Assembly: GCA_963920705.1 (NCBI GenBank)
Contig: OY987240.1
Span: 3,354,501 to 3,418,500, forward strand
DNA length: 64,000 nt
Reading direction: 5' to 3'
DNA from: Odiellus spinosus
Taxonomy: Eukaryota; Arthropoda; Arachnida; Opiliones; Phalangiidae
Each line of letters begins with the position of its first letter. The stretch's first letter is position 1. Position numbers and translations under genes: made by a program. A model generated the notes under the pieces. It saw only the letters and a list, made by a program, of their open reading frames with translations. It was not told where the DNA came from and made no database searches. Shown one piece after another: positions 29,141-42,305 of the stretch.

Positions 29141-32100
29141 AAACATCATTCGAAAAACATCATTCGAAAAACATCATTCGAAAAACATCATTCGAAAAAC
29201 ATGATTCGAAAAACATCATTCGAAAACCAACATTCGAAAAACATCATTCGAAAAACATCATTCGAAAAACATGATTCGAAAAACATGATTCGAAAAACAT
29301 GATTCGAAAAACATCATTCGAAAAACATCATTCGAAAAACATCATTCGAAAAACATCATTCGAAAAAAATCAATCCAAAAACATCATTCGAAAAACATCA
29401 TTCGAAAAACATCATTCGAAAAAATTCATTCGAAAAACATCATTCGAAAAACATCATTCGAAATACATCATTCGTAAAACATTATTCGAAAAACATGATT
29501 CGAAAAACATCATTCGAAAAACATCATTCGAAAAACATTCGAAAAACATCATTCGAAAAACATCATTCGAAAAACATCATTCGAAAAACTTGATTCGAAA
29601 AACATCATTCGAAAAACATCATTCGAAAAACATTATTCGAAAAACATGATTCGAAAAACATCATTCGAAAAACATCATTCGAAAAACATCATTCGAAAAA
29701 CATCATTCGAAAAACATCATTCGAAAAACATCATTCGAAAAACTTGATTCGAAAAACATCATTCGAAAAACATCATTCGAAAAACATCATTCGAAAAACA
29801 TCATTCGAAAAACATGATTCGAAAATTATCATTCGAAAAACATGATTCGAAAAACATGATTCGAAAAACATCATTCGAAAAACATGATTCGAAAAACATC
29901 ATTCGAAAAACATCATTCGAAAAACATCATTCGAAAAACATCATTCGAAAAACATTATTCGTAAAACATTATTCGTAAAACATCATTCGAAAAACATCAT
30001 TCGAAAAACATCATTCGAAAAACATCATTCGAAAAACATCATTCGAAAAACATGATTCGAAAAACATCATTCGAAAACCAACATTCGAAAAACATCATTC
30101 GAAAAACATCATTCGAAAAACATGATTCGAAAAACATGATTCGAAAAACATGATTCGAAAAACATCATTCGAAAAACATCATTCGAAAAACATCATTCGA
30201 AAAACATCATTCGAAAAACATCATTCGAAAAACATCATTCGAAAAACATCATTCGAAAAAAATCAATCCAAAAACATCATTCGAAAAACATCATTCGAAA
30301 AACATCATTCGAAAAAATTCATTCGAAAAACATCATTCGAAAAACATCATTCGAAATACATCATTCGAAAAACATTATTCGAAAAACATGATTCGAAAAA
30401 CATCATTCGAAAAACATCATTCGAAAAACATTCGAAAAACATCATTCGAAAAACATCATTCGAAAAACATCATTCGAAAAACTTGATTCGAAAAACATCA
30501 TTCGAAAAACATCATTCGAAAAACATTATTCGAAAAACATGATTCGAAAAACATCATTCGAAAAACATCATTCGAAAAACATTCGAAAAACATCATTCGA
30601 AAAACATCATTCGAAAAACATCATTCGAAAAACTTGATTCGAAAAACATCATTCGAAAAACATCATTCGAAAAACATCATTCGAAAAACATCAATCGAAA
30701 AACTTGATTCGAAAAACATCATTCGAAAATTATCATTCGAAAAAGAAGATTCGACAAAACATGATTCGAAAAACATGATTCGAAAAACATCATTCGAAAA
30801 ACATCATTCGAAAAACATCATTCGAAAAACATCATTCGAAAAACATCATTCGAAAAACATTATTCGTAAAACATCATTCGAAAAACATCATTCGAAAAAC
30901 ATCATTCGAAAAACATCATTCGAAAAACATGATTCGAAAAACATCATTCGAAAACCAACATTCGAAAAACATCATTCGAAAAACATCATTCGAAAAACAT
31001 GATTCGAAAAACATGATTCGAAAAACATGATTCAAAAAACATCATTCGAAAAACATCATTCGAAAAACATCATTCGAAAAACATCATTCGAAAAACATCA
31101 TTCGAAAAACATCATTCGAAATACATCATTCGTAAAACATTATTCGAAAAACATGATTCGAAAAACATCATTCGAAAAACATCATTCGAAAAACATTCGA
31201 AAAACATCATTCGAAAAACATCATTCGAAAAACATCATTCGAAAAACTTGATTCGAAAAACATCATTCGAAAAACATCATTCGAAAAACATTATTCGAAA
31301 AACATGATTCGAAAAACATCATTCGAAAAACATCATTCGAAAAACATCATTCGAAAAACATCATTCGAAAAACATCATTCGAAAAACATCATTCGAAAAA
31401 CATCATTCGAAAAACTTGATTCGAAAAACATCATTCGAAAAACATCATTCGAAAAACATCATTCGAAAAACATCATTCGAAAAACATGATTCGAAAATTA
31501 TCATTCGAAAAACATGATTCGAAAAACATGATTCGAAAAACATCATTCGAAAAACATGATTCGAAAAACATCATTCGAAAAACATCATTCGAAAAACATC
31601 ATTCGAAAAACATCATTCGAAAAACATTATTCGTAAAACATTATTCGTAAAACATCATTCGAAAAACATCATTCGAAAAACATCATTCGAAAAACATCAT
31701 TCGAAAAACATCATTCGAAAAACATGATTCGAAAAACATCATTCGAAAAACATCATTCGAAAAACATCATTCGAAAAACATCATTCGAAAAACATGATTC
31801 GAAAAACATCATTCGAAAACCAACATTCGAAAAACATCATTCGAAAAACATCATTCGAAAAACATGATTCGAAAAACATGATTCGAAAAACATGATTCGA
31901 AAAACATCATTCGAAAAACATCATTCGAAAAACATCATTCGAAAAACATCATTCGAAAAACATCATTCGAAAAACATCATTCGAAAAACATCATTCGAAA
32001 AAAATCAATCCAAAAACATCATTCGAAAAACATCATTCGAAAAACATCATTCGAAAAAATTCATTCGAAAAACATCATTCGAAAAACATCATTCGAAATA

Positions 32101-35050
32101 CATCATTCGAAAAACATTATTCGAAAAACATGATTCGAAAAACATCATTCGAAAAACATCATTCGAAAAACATTCGAAAAACATCATTCGAAAAACATCA
32201 TTCGAAAAACATCATTCGAAAAACTTGATTCGAAAAACATCATTCGAAAAACATCATTCGAAAAACATTATTCGAAAAACATGATTCGAAAAACATCATT
32301 CGAAAAACATCATTCGAAAAACATTCGAAAAACATCATTCGAAAAACATCATTCGAAAAACATCATTCGAAAAACTTGATTCGAAAAACATCATTCGAAA
32401 AACATCATTCGAAAAACATCATTCGAAAAACATCAATCGAAAAACTTGATTCGAAAAACATCATTCGAAAATTATCATTCGAAAAAGAAGATTCGACAAA
32501 ACATGATTCGAAAAACATGATTCGAAAAACATCATTCGAAAAACATCATTCGAAAAACATCATTCGAAAAACATCATTCGAAAAACATCATTCGAAAAAC
32601 ATTATTCGTAAAACATCATTCGAAAAACATCATTCGAAAAACATCATTCGAAAAACATCATTCGAAAAACATGATTCGAAAAACATCATTCGAAAACCAA
32701 CATTCGAAAAACATCATTCGAAAAACATCATTCGAAAAACATGATTCGAAAAACATGATTCGAAAAACATGATTCAAAAAACATCATTCGAAAAACATCA
32801 TTCGAAAAACATCATTCGAAAAACATCATTCGAAAAACATCATTCGAAAAACATCATTCGAAAAACATCATTCGAAAAAAATCAATCCAAAAACATCATT
32901 CGAAAAACATCATTCGAAAAACATCATTCGAAAAAATTCATTCGAAAAACATCATTCGAAAAACATCATTCGAAACACATCATTCGAAAAACATTATTCG
33001 AAAAACATGATTCGAAAAACATCATTCGAAAAACATCATTCGAAAAACATTCGAAAAACATCATTCGAAAAACATCATTCGAAAAACATTCGAAAAACAT
33101 CATTCGAAAAACATCATTCGAAAAACATCATTCGAAAAACTTGATTCGAAAAACATCATTCGAAAAACATCATTCGAAAAACATTATTCGAAAAACATGA
33201 TTCGAAAAACATCATTCGAAAAACATCATTCGAAAAACATCATTCGAAAAACATCATTCGAAAAACATCATTCGAAAAACATCATTCGAAAAACTTGATT
33301 CGAAAAACATCATTCGAAAAACATCATTCGAAAAACATCATTCGAAAAACATCATTCGAAAAACATGATTCGAAAATTATCATTCGAAAAACATGATTCG
33401 AAAAACATGATTCGAAAAACATCATTCGAAAAACATGATTCGAAAAACATCATTCGAAAAAATCATTCGAAAAACATCATTCGAAAAACATCATTCGAAA
33501 AACATGATTCGAAAAACATGATTCGAAAAACATCATTCGAAAAACATCATTCGAAAAACATCATTCGAAAAACATCATTCGAAAAACATTATTCGTAAAA
33601 CATTATTCGTAAAACATCATTCGAAAAACATCATTCGAAAAACATCATTCGAAAAACATCATTCGAAAAACATGATTCGAAAAACATCATTCGAAAACCA
33701 ACATTCGAAAAACATCATTCGAAAAACATCATTCGAAAAACATGATTCGAAAAACATGATTCGAAAAACATGATTCGAAAAACATCATTCGAAAAACATC
33801 ATTCGAAAAACATCATTCGAAAAACATCATTCGAAAAACATCATTCGAAAAACATCATTCGAAAAACATCATTCGAAAAAAATCAATCCAAAAACATCAT
33901 TCGAAAAACATCATTCGAAAAACATCATTCCAAAAAAATTCATTCGAAAAACATCATTCGAAAAACATCATTCGAAATACATCATTCGAAAAACATTATT
34001 CGAAAAACATGATTCGAAAAACATCATTCGAAAAACATCATTCGAAAAACATTCGAAAAACATCATTCGAAAAACATCATTCGAAAAACATCATTCGAAA
34101 AACTTGATTCGAAAAACATCATTCGAAAAACATCATTCGAAAAACATTATTCGAAAAACATGATTCGAAAAACATCATTCGAAAAACATCATTCGAAAAA
34201 CATTCGAAAAACATCATTCGAAAAACATCATTCGAAAAACATCATTCGAAAAACTTGATTCGAAAAACATCATTCGAAAAACATCATTCGAAAAACATCA
34301 TTCGAAAAACATCAATCGAAAAACTTGATTCGAAAAACATCATTCGAAAATTATCATTCGAAAAAGAAGATTCGACAAAACATGATTCGAAAAACATGAT
34401 TCGAAAAACATCATTCGAAAAACATCATTCGAAAAACATCATTCGAAAAACATCATTCGAAAAACATCATTCGAAAAACATTATTCGTAAAACATCATTC
34501 GAAAAACATCATTCGAAAAACATCATTCGAAAAACATCATTCGAAAAACATGATTCGAAAAACATCATTCGAAAACCAACATTCGAAAAACATCATTCGA
34601 AAAACATCATTCGAAAAACATGATTCGAAAAACATGATTCGAAAAACATGATTCAAAAAACATCATTCGAAAAACATCATTCGAAAAACATCATTCGAAA
34701 AACATCATTCGAAAAACATCATTCGAAAAACATCATTCGAAAAACATCATTCGAAAAAAATCAATCCAAAAACATCATTCGAAAAACATCATTCGAAAAA
34801 CATCATTCGAAAAAATTCATTCGAAAAACATCATTCGAAAAACATCATTCGAAACACATCATTCGAAAAACATTATTCGAAAAACATGATTCGAAAAACA
34901 TCATTCGAAAAACATCATTCGAAAAACATTCGAAAAACATCATTCGAAAAACATCATTCGAAAAACATCATTCGAAAAACTTGATTCGAAAAACATCATT
35001 CGAAAAACATCATTCGAAAAACATTATTCGAAAAACATGATTCGAAAAAC
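29141..35050 (+). repeat. Higher-order repeats of about 1,742 to 1,879 bp, roughly three and a half copies
   Basis: Units begin near 30,150, 31,892 and 33,770, with a shortened one before them. The GAAGATTCGAC marker at 30739, 32481 and 34360 gives spacings of 1,742 and 1,879. Small insertions explain the difference: about 70 bp (five monomers) near 31,740, 39 bp near 33,080 (14+14+11), and one base near 33,927 in a run reading CCAAAAAAATTC. Confidence 0.84.
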
Positions 35051-37858
35051 ATGATTCGAAAAACATCATTCGAAAAACATCATTCGAAAAACATCATTCG
35101 AAAAACATCATTCGAAAAACATCATTCGAAAAACATCATTCGAAAAACATCAATCGAAAAACATCATTCGAAAAACTTGATTCGAAAAACATCATTCGAA
35201 AAACATCATTCGAAAAACATCATTCGAAAAACATCATTCGAAAATTATCATTCGAAAAACATGATTCGGTAAAACATGATTCGAAAAACATCATTCGAAA
35301 AACATCATTCGAAAAACATCATTCGATAAACATCATTCGAAAAACATTATTCGAAAAACATCTTTCGAAAAATATCATTCTAAAAACATGATTCGAAAAA
35401 CATCATTCGAAAAACATCATTCGAAAACCATCATTCAAATAACATCATTCGAAAAACATGATTCGAAAAACATCATTCGAAAAACATCAATCGAAAAACA
35501 TCAATCGAAAAACTTGATTCGAAAAACTTGATTCGAAAAACATGATTCGAAAAACATGATTCGAAAAACATGATTCGAAAAACATGATTCGAAAAACATG
35601 ATTCGAAAAACATGATTCGAAAAACATCATTCGAAAAACATGATTCGAAAAACATCATTCGAAAAAATCATTCGAAAAACATCATTCGAAAAACATCATT
35701 CGAAAAACATGATTCGAAAAACATGATTCGAAAAACATCATTCGAAAAACATCATTCGAAAAACATCATTCGAAAAACATCATTCGAAAAACATCATTCG
35801 AAAAACATTATTCGTAAAACATCATTCGAAAAACATCATTCGAAAAACATCATTCGAAAAACATCATTCGAAAAACATGATTCGAAAAACATCATTCGAA
35901 AACCAACATTCGAAAAACATCATTCGAAAAACATCATTCGAAAAACATGATTCGAAAAACATGATTCGAAAAACATGATTCGAAAAACATGATTCGAAAA
36001 ACATCATTCGAAAAACATCATTCGAAAAACATCATTCGAAAAACATCATTCGAAAAACATCATTCGAAAAACATCATTCGAAAAACATCATTCGAAAAAA
36101 ATCAATCCAAAAACATCATTCGAAAAACATCATTCGAAAAACATCATTCGAAAAACATCATTCGAAAAAATTCATTCGAAAAACATCATTCGAAAAACAT
36201 CATTCGAAATACATCATTCGAAAAACATTATTCGAAAAACATGATTCGAAAAACATCATTCGAAAAACATCATTCGAAAAACATTCGAAAAACATCATTC
36301 GAAAAACATCATTCGAAAAACATCATTCGAAAAACTTGATTCGAAAAACATCATTCGAAAAACATCATTCGAAAAACATCAATCGAAAAACATCATTCGA
36401 AAAACTTGATTCGAAAAACATCATTCGAAAAACATCATTCGAAAATTATCATTCGAAAAACATGATTCGATAAAACATGATTCGAAAAACATCATTCGAA
36501 AAACATCATTCGAAAAACATCATTCGATAAACATCATTCGAAAAACATTATTCGAAAAACATCTTTCGAAAAATATCATTCTAAAAACATGATTCGAAAA
36601 ACATCATTCGAAAACCATCATTCAAATAACATCATTCGAAAAACATGATTCGAAAACCATCATTCGAAAAACATCAATCGAAAAACATCAATCGAAAAAC
36701 TTGATTCGAAAAACTTGATTCGAAAAACATGATTCGAAAAACATGATTCGAAAAACATGATTCGAAAAACATGATTCGAAAAACATGATTCGAAAAACAT
36801 CATTCGAAAAACATGATTCGAAAAACATCATTCGAAAAAATCATTCGAAAAACATCATTCGAAAAACATCATTCGAAAAACATGATTCGAAAAACATCAT
36901 TCGAAAAACATCATTCGAAAAACATCATTCGAAAAACATCATTCGAAAAACATCATTCGAAAAACATTATTCGTAAAACATCATTCGAAAAACATCATTC
37001 GAAAAACATCATTCGAAAAACATCATTCGAAAAACATGATTCGAAAAACATCATTCGAAAACCAACATTCGAAAAACATGATTCGAAAAACATCATTCGA
37101 AAAACATGATTCGAAAAACATGATTCGAAAAACATGATTCAAAAAACATCATTCGAAAAACATCATTCGAAAAACATCATTCGAAAAACATCATTCGAAA
37201 AACATCATTCGAAAAACATCATTCGAAAAACATCATTCGAAAAAAATCAATCCAAAAACATCGTTCGAAAAACATCATTCGAAAAACATCATTCGAAAAA
37301 ATTCATTCGAAAAACATCATTCGAAAAACATCATTCGAAACACATCATTCGAAAAACATTATTCGAAAAACATGATTCGAAAAACATCATTCGAAAAACA
37401 TCATTCGAAAAACATTCGAAAAACATCATTCGAAAAACATCATTCGAAAAACATCATTCGAAAAACTTGATTCGAAAAACATCATTCGAAAAACATCATT
37501 CGAAAAACATTATTCGAAAAACATGATTCGAAAAACATGATTCGAAAAACATCATTCGAAAAACATCATTCGAAAAACATCATTCGAAAAACATCATTCG
37601 AAAAACATCATTCGAAAAACATCATTCGAAAAACATCAATCGAAAAACATCATTCGAAAAACTTGATTCGAAAAACATCATTCGAAAAACATCATTCGAA
37701 AAACATCATTCGAAAAACATCATTCGAAAATTATCATTCGAAAAACATGATTCGATAAAACATGATTCGAAAAACATCATTCGAAAAACATCATTCGAAA
37801 AACATCATTCGATAAACATCATTCGAAAAACATTATTCGAAAAACATCTTTCGAAAAA
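34400..37858 (+). repeat. Duplication at an offset of 2,486 bp
   Basis: 34,400-35,372 returns at 36,886-37,858. TTATTCGTAA at 34481 recurs at 36967, and 35051-35272 matches 37537-37758. The intervening 35,373-36,885 carries its own partial repeat at an offset of about 1,173 (35612 to 36785). One copy has a rare change, catcGttcg, near 37,261. Confidence 0.8.
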
Positions 37859-40550
37859 CATGATTCGAAAAACATCATTCGAAAACCAACATTCGAAAAA
37901 CATCATTCGAAAAACATCATTCGAAAAACATCATTCGAAAAACATGATTCGAAAAACATGATTCGAAAAACATGATTCGAAAAACATCATTCGAAAAACA
38001 TCATTCGAAAAACATCATTCGAAAAACATCATTCGAAAAACATCATTCGAAAAACATCATTCGAAAAACATCATTCGAAAAACATCATTCGAAAAAAATC
38101 AATCCAAAAACATCATTCGAAAAACATCATTCGAAAAACATCATTCGAAAAACATCATTCGAAAAAATTCATTCGAAAAACATCATTCGAAAAACATCAT
38201 TCGAAATACATCATTCGAAAAACATTATTCGAAAAACATGATTCGAAAAACATCATTCGAAAAACATCATTCGAAAAACATTCGAAAAACATCATTCGAA
38301 AAACATCATTCGAAAAACATCATTCGAAAAATTTGATTCGAAAAACATCATTCGAAAAACATCATTCGAAAAACATTATTCGAAAAACATGATTCGAAAA
38401 ACATCATTCGAAAAACATCATTCGAAAAACATTCGAAAAACATCATTCGAAAAACATACATTCGAAAAACATCATTCGAAAAACTTGATTCGAAAAACAT
38501 CATTCGAAAAACATCATTCGAAAAACATCTTTCGAAAAACATCATTCGAAAAACATCATTCGAAAAACATTATTCGAAAAACATGATTCGAAAAACATGA
38601 TTCGAAAAACATGATTCGAAAAACTTGACTCGAAAAATATGATTCGAAAAACATCATTCGAAAAACATCATTCGAAATACATCCATCGAAAAACATAATT
38701 CGAAAAACATAATTCGAAAAATATGATTCGAAAAACATCATTCGAAAAACATCATTCGAAAAACATCATTCGAAAAACATCACTCGAAAAACATCATTCG
38801 AAAAACATCATTCGAAAAACATCATTCGAAAAACATCATTCGAAAAACATGATTCGAAAAACATCATTCGAAAACCAACATTCGAAAAACATCATTCGAA
38901 AAACATCATTCGAAAAACATGATTCGAAAAACATGATTCGAAAAACATGATTCGAAAAACATGATTCGAAAAACATGATTCGAAAAACATGATTCGAAAA
39001 ACATCATTCGAAAAACATCATTCGAAAAACATCATTCGAAAAACATCATTCGAAAAACATCATTCGAAAAACATCATTCGAAAAAAATCAATCCAAAAAC
39101 ATCATTCGAAAAACATCATTCGAAAAACATCATTCGAAAAACATCATTCGAAAAAATTCATTCGAAAAACATCATTCGAAAAACATCATTCGAAATACAT
39201 CATTCGAAAAACATTATTCGAAAAACATGATTCGAAAAACATCATTCGAAAAACATCATTCGAAAAACATTCGAAAAACATCATTCGAAAAACATCATTC
39301 GAAAAACATCTTTCGAAAAACATCATTCGAAAAACATCATTCGAAAAACATCATTCGAAAAACATTATTCGTAAAACATCATTCGAAAAACATCATTCGA
39401 AAAACATCATTCGAAAAACATCATTCGAAAAACATGATTCGAAAAACATCATTCGAAAACCAACATTCGAAAAACATCATTCGAAAAACATCATTCGAAA
39501 AACATCATTCGAAAAACATGATTCGAAAAACATGATTCGAAAAACATCATTCGAAAAACATCAATCGAAAAACTTGATTCGAAAAACTTGATTCGAAAAA
39601 CATCATTCGAAAAACATGATTCGAAAAACATGATTCGAAAAACATCATTCGAAAACCATCATTCGAAAAACATCATTCGAAAAACATCATTCGAAAAATA
39701 TCATTCGAAAAACATCATTCGAAAAACATCATTCGAAAAACATGATTCGAAAAACATTATTCGAAAAACATCACTCGAAAAACATCATTCGTAAAACTTC
39801 ATTCGAAAAATATCAATCGAAAAACATCATTCGAAAAACTTGATTCGAAAAACATCATTCGAAAAACATCATTCGAAAAACATGATTCGAAAAACATCAT
39901 TCGAAAATTATTATTAGAAAAACATCATTCGAAAAACATCATTCGAAAAACCTCATTCGAAAAAAATCATTCGAAAAACATCATTCGAAAAACATCATTC
40001 GAAAAACATCAATCGAAAAACTTGATTCGAAAAACATCATTCGAAAAACATCATTCGAAAAACCTCATTCGAAAAACATCATTCGAAAAACATCATTCGA
40101 AAAACATCATTCGAAAAACATCATTCGAAAAACATCATTCGAAAAACATGATTCGAAAAACATCATTCGAAAAACATCATTCGAAAAACATTCGAAAAAC
40201 ATCATTCGAAAAACATCATTCGAAAAACATCATTCGAAAAACTTGATTCGAAAAACATCATTCGAAAAACATCAATCGAAAAACATGATTCGAAAAACAT
40301 CATTCGAAAAACATCATTCGAAAAACATCATTCGAAAAACATCATTCGAAAAACATCATTCGAAAAACATCATTCGAAAAACATCATTCGAAAAACATCA
40401 TTCGAAAAACATCAATCGAAAAACATCATTCGAAAAACATCATTCGAAAAACATCATTCGAAAAAATTCATTCGAAAAACATCATTCGAAAAACATCATT
40501 CGAAATACATCATTCGAAAAACATTATTCGAAAAACATGATTCGAAAAAC
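37859..40550 (+). repeat. Patchwork block made of pieces from distant HOR families
   Basis: 38,340-38,745 matches about 8,290-8,693 at an offset near 30,048, apart from a local change near 38,450. 39,550-39,890 reads like the left-end 1.97-kb family, with TTCGTAAAACTTC and cactcg units. 39,890-40,110 matches 17,330-17,550 at an offset of 22,560, including TTATTATTAG at 39908. The stretch from about 38,750 to 39,540 resembles the 31-36 kb families. Confidence 0.78.
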
Positions 40551-42305
40551 ATGATTCGAAAAACATCATTCGAAAAACATCATTCGAAAAACATTCGAAA
40601 AACATCATTCGAAAAACATCATTCGAAAAACATCATTCTAAAAACATCATTCGAAAAACATCATTCGAAAAACATCATTCGAAAAATATCATTCGAAAAA
40701 CATCATTCGAAAAACATCATTCGAAATACATCATTCGAAAAACATCATTCGAAAAACATCTTTCGAAAAACATCATTCGAAATACATCATTCGAAAAACA
40801 TCATTCGAAAACATCTTTCGAAAAACATCATTCGAAAAACATCATTCGAAAAACATCATTCGAAAAACATTATTAGAAAAACATCATTCGAAAAACATCA
40901 TTCGAAAAACCTCATTCGAAAAACATCATTCGAAAAACATCATTCGAAAAACATCAATCGAAAAACATCAATCGAAAAACATCATTCGAAAAACTTGATT
41001 CGAAAAACATCATTCGAAAAACATCATTCGAAAAACATCATTCGAAAAACATCATTCGAAAAACATCATTCGAAAACCATCATTCGAAAAACATCATTCG
41101 AAAAACATCATTCGAAATACATCATTCGAAAAACATTCGAAAAACATCATTCGAAAAACATCATTCGAAAAACATCATTCGAAAAACTTGATTCGAAAAA
41201 CATCATTCGAAAAACATCATTCGAAAAACATCTTTCGAAAAACATCAATCGAAAAACATCATTCGATAAACATCATTCGAAAAACTTGATTCGAAAAACA
41301 TCATTCGAAAAACATCATTCGAAAAACCTCATTCGAAAAACATCATTCGAAAAACATCATTCGAAAAACATCATTCGAAAAACATCATTCGAAAAACATG
41401 ATTCGAAAAACATCATTCGAAAAAAATCATTCGAAAAACATCATTCGAAAATCATAATTCGAAAAACATCATTCGAAAAACATCATTCGAAAAACATCAA
41501 TCGAAAAACATCAATCGAAAAACATCATTCGAAAAACTTGATTCGAAAAACATCATTCGAAAAACATCATTCGAAAAACATGATTCGAAAAACATCATTC
41601 GAAAAACATCATTCGAAAACCATCATTCGAAAAACATCATTCGAAAAACATCATTCGAAAAAATTCATTCTAAAAACATCATTCGAAAAACATCATTCGA
41701 AATACATCATTCGAAAAACATTCGAAAAACATCATTCGAAAAACATCATTCGAAAAACATCATTCGAAAAACTTGATTCGAAAAACATCATTCGAAAAAC
41801 ATCATTCGAAAAACATCTTTCGAAAAACATCAATCGAAAAACATCATTCGATAAACATCATTCGAAAAACTTGATTCGAAAAACATCATTCGAAAAACAT
41901 CATTCGAAAAACCTCATTCGAAAAACATCATTCGAAAAACATCATTCGAAAAACATCATTCGAAAAACATCATTCGAAAAACATCATTCGAAAAACATCA
42001 TTCGAAAAACATCATTCGAAAAACATCATTCGAAAAACATCAATCGAAAAACATCAATCGAAAAACTTGATTCGAAAAACTTGATTCGAAAAACATCATT
42101 CGAAAAACATCATTCGAAAAACATGATTCGAAAAACATCATTCGAAAAACATCATTCGAAAAACATCATTCGAAAAACATCATTCGAAAAACATCATTCG
42201 AAAAAATTCATTCTAAAAACATCATTCGAAAAACATCATTCGAAATACATCATTCGAAAAACATTCGAAAAACATCATTCGAAAAACATCATTCGAAAAA
42301 CTTGA
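40551..42305 (+). other. Longest open frame (584 codons), judged a non-coding satellite by-product
   Basis: It starts at ATGATTCG of a catgatt monomer, ends at the TGA of a cttgatt monomer and encodes only the 14-residue repeat KTSFEKHHSKNIIR with scattered changes. The consensus has no stop in any + frame, so an open frame lasts until a TGA-creating variant falls in phase. There is no ribosome-binding or promoter context, no domain, and the flanking satellite is identical in kind. The predicted product would be a basic, repetitive peptide. Translation cannot be excluded from sequence alone, but nothing supports it. Confidence 0.85.

Larger units (their letters stand above)
18319..34377 (+). 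repeat. Diagnostic monomer GAAAAAGAAGATTCGACA, nine copies
   Basis: This diverged unit starts at 18319, 20864, 23226, 25134, 26488, 28410, 30739, 32481 and 34360 and was not seen elsewhere. It usually follows a TTATCATT unit and precedes a catgatt unit. Spacings of 2545, 2362, 1908, 1354, 1922, 2329, 1742 and 1879 show the local HOR lengths. Pairs two apart in the middle differ by 3,262 (23226/26488) and 3,276 (25134/28410). Confidence 0.88.
7434..39917 (+). repeat. Diagnostic TTATTATTAG monomer, ten copies
   Basis: It occurs at 7434, 10149, 10807, 13941, 14599, 16104, 17348, 18690, 19921 and then, alone, at 39908. It introduces a TAG stop in one + frame, which is why several open frames end in the residues NYY. 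The gap of about 20 kb before the last copy marks a displaced segment. Confidence 0.87.

Noticed and set aside
37859-40550. A transposable element inserted in the patchwork region
   Set aside because: Every base still reads as the 14-bp satellite. There are no terminal repeats, target duplications or coding sequence, and the pieces match other parts of the array.
40551-42305. A giant repetitive-protein gene (584 codons of a 14-residue repeat), and the many smaller ORFs like it
   Set aside because: The ORFs follow from a stop-free 42-base cycle, overlap in other frames with the same peptide, begin and end at the same variant monomer, and have no promoter, leader, domain or non-repeat flank.
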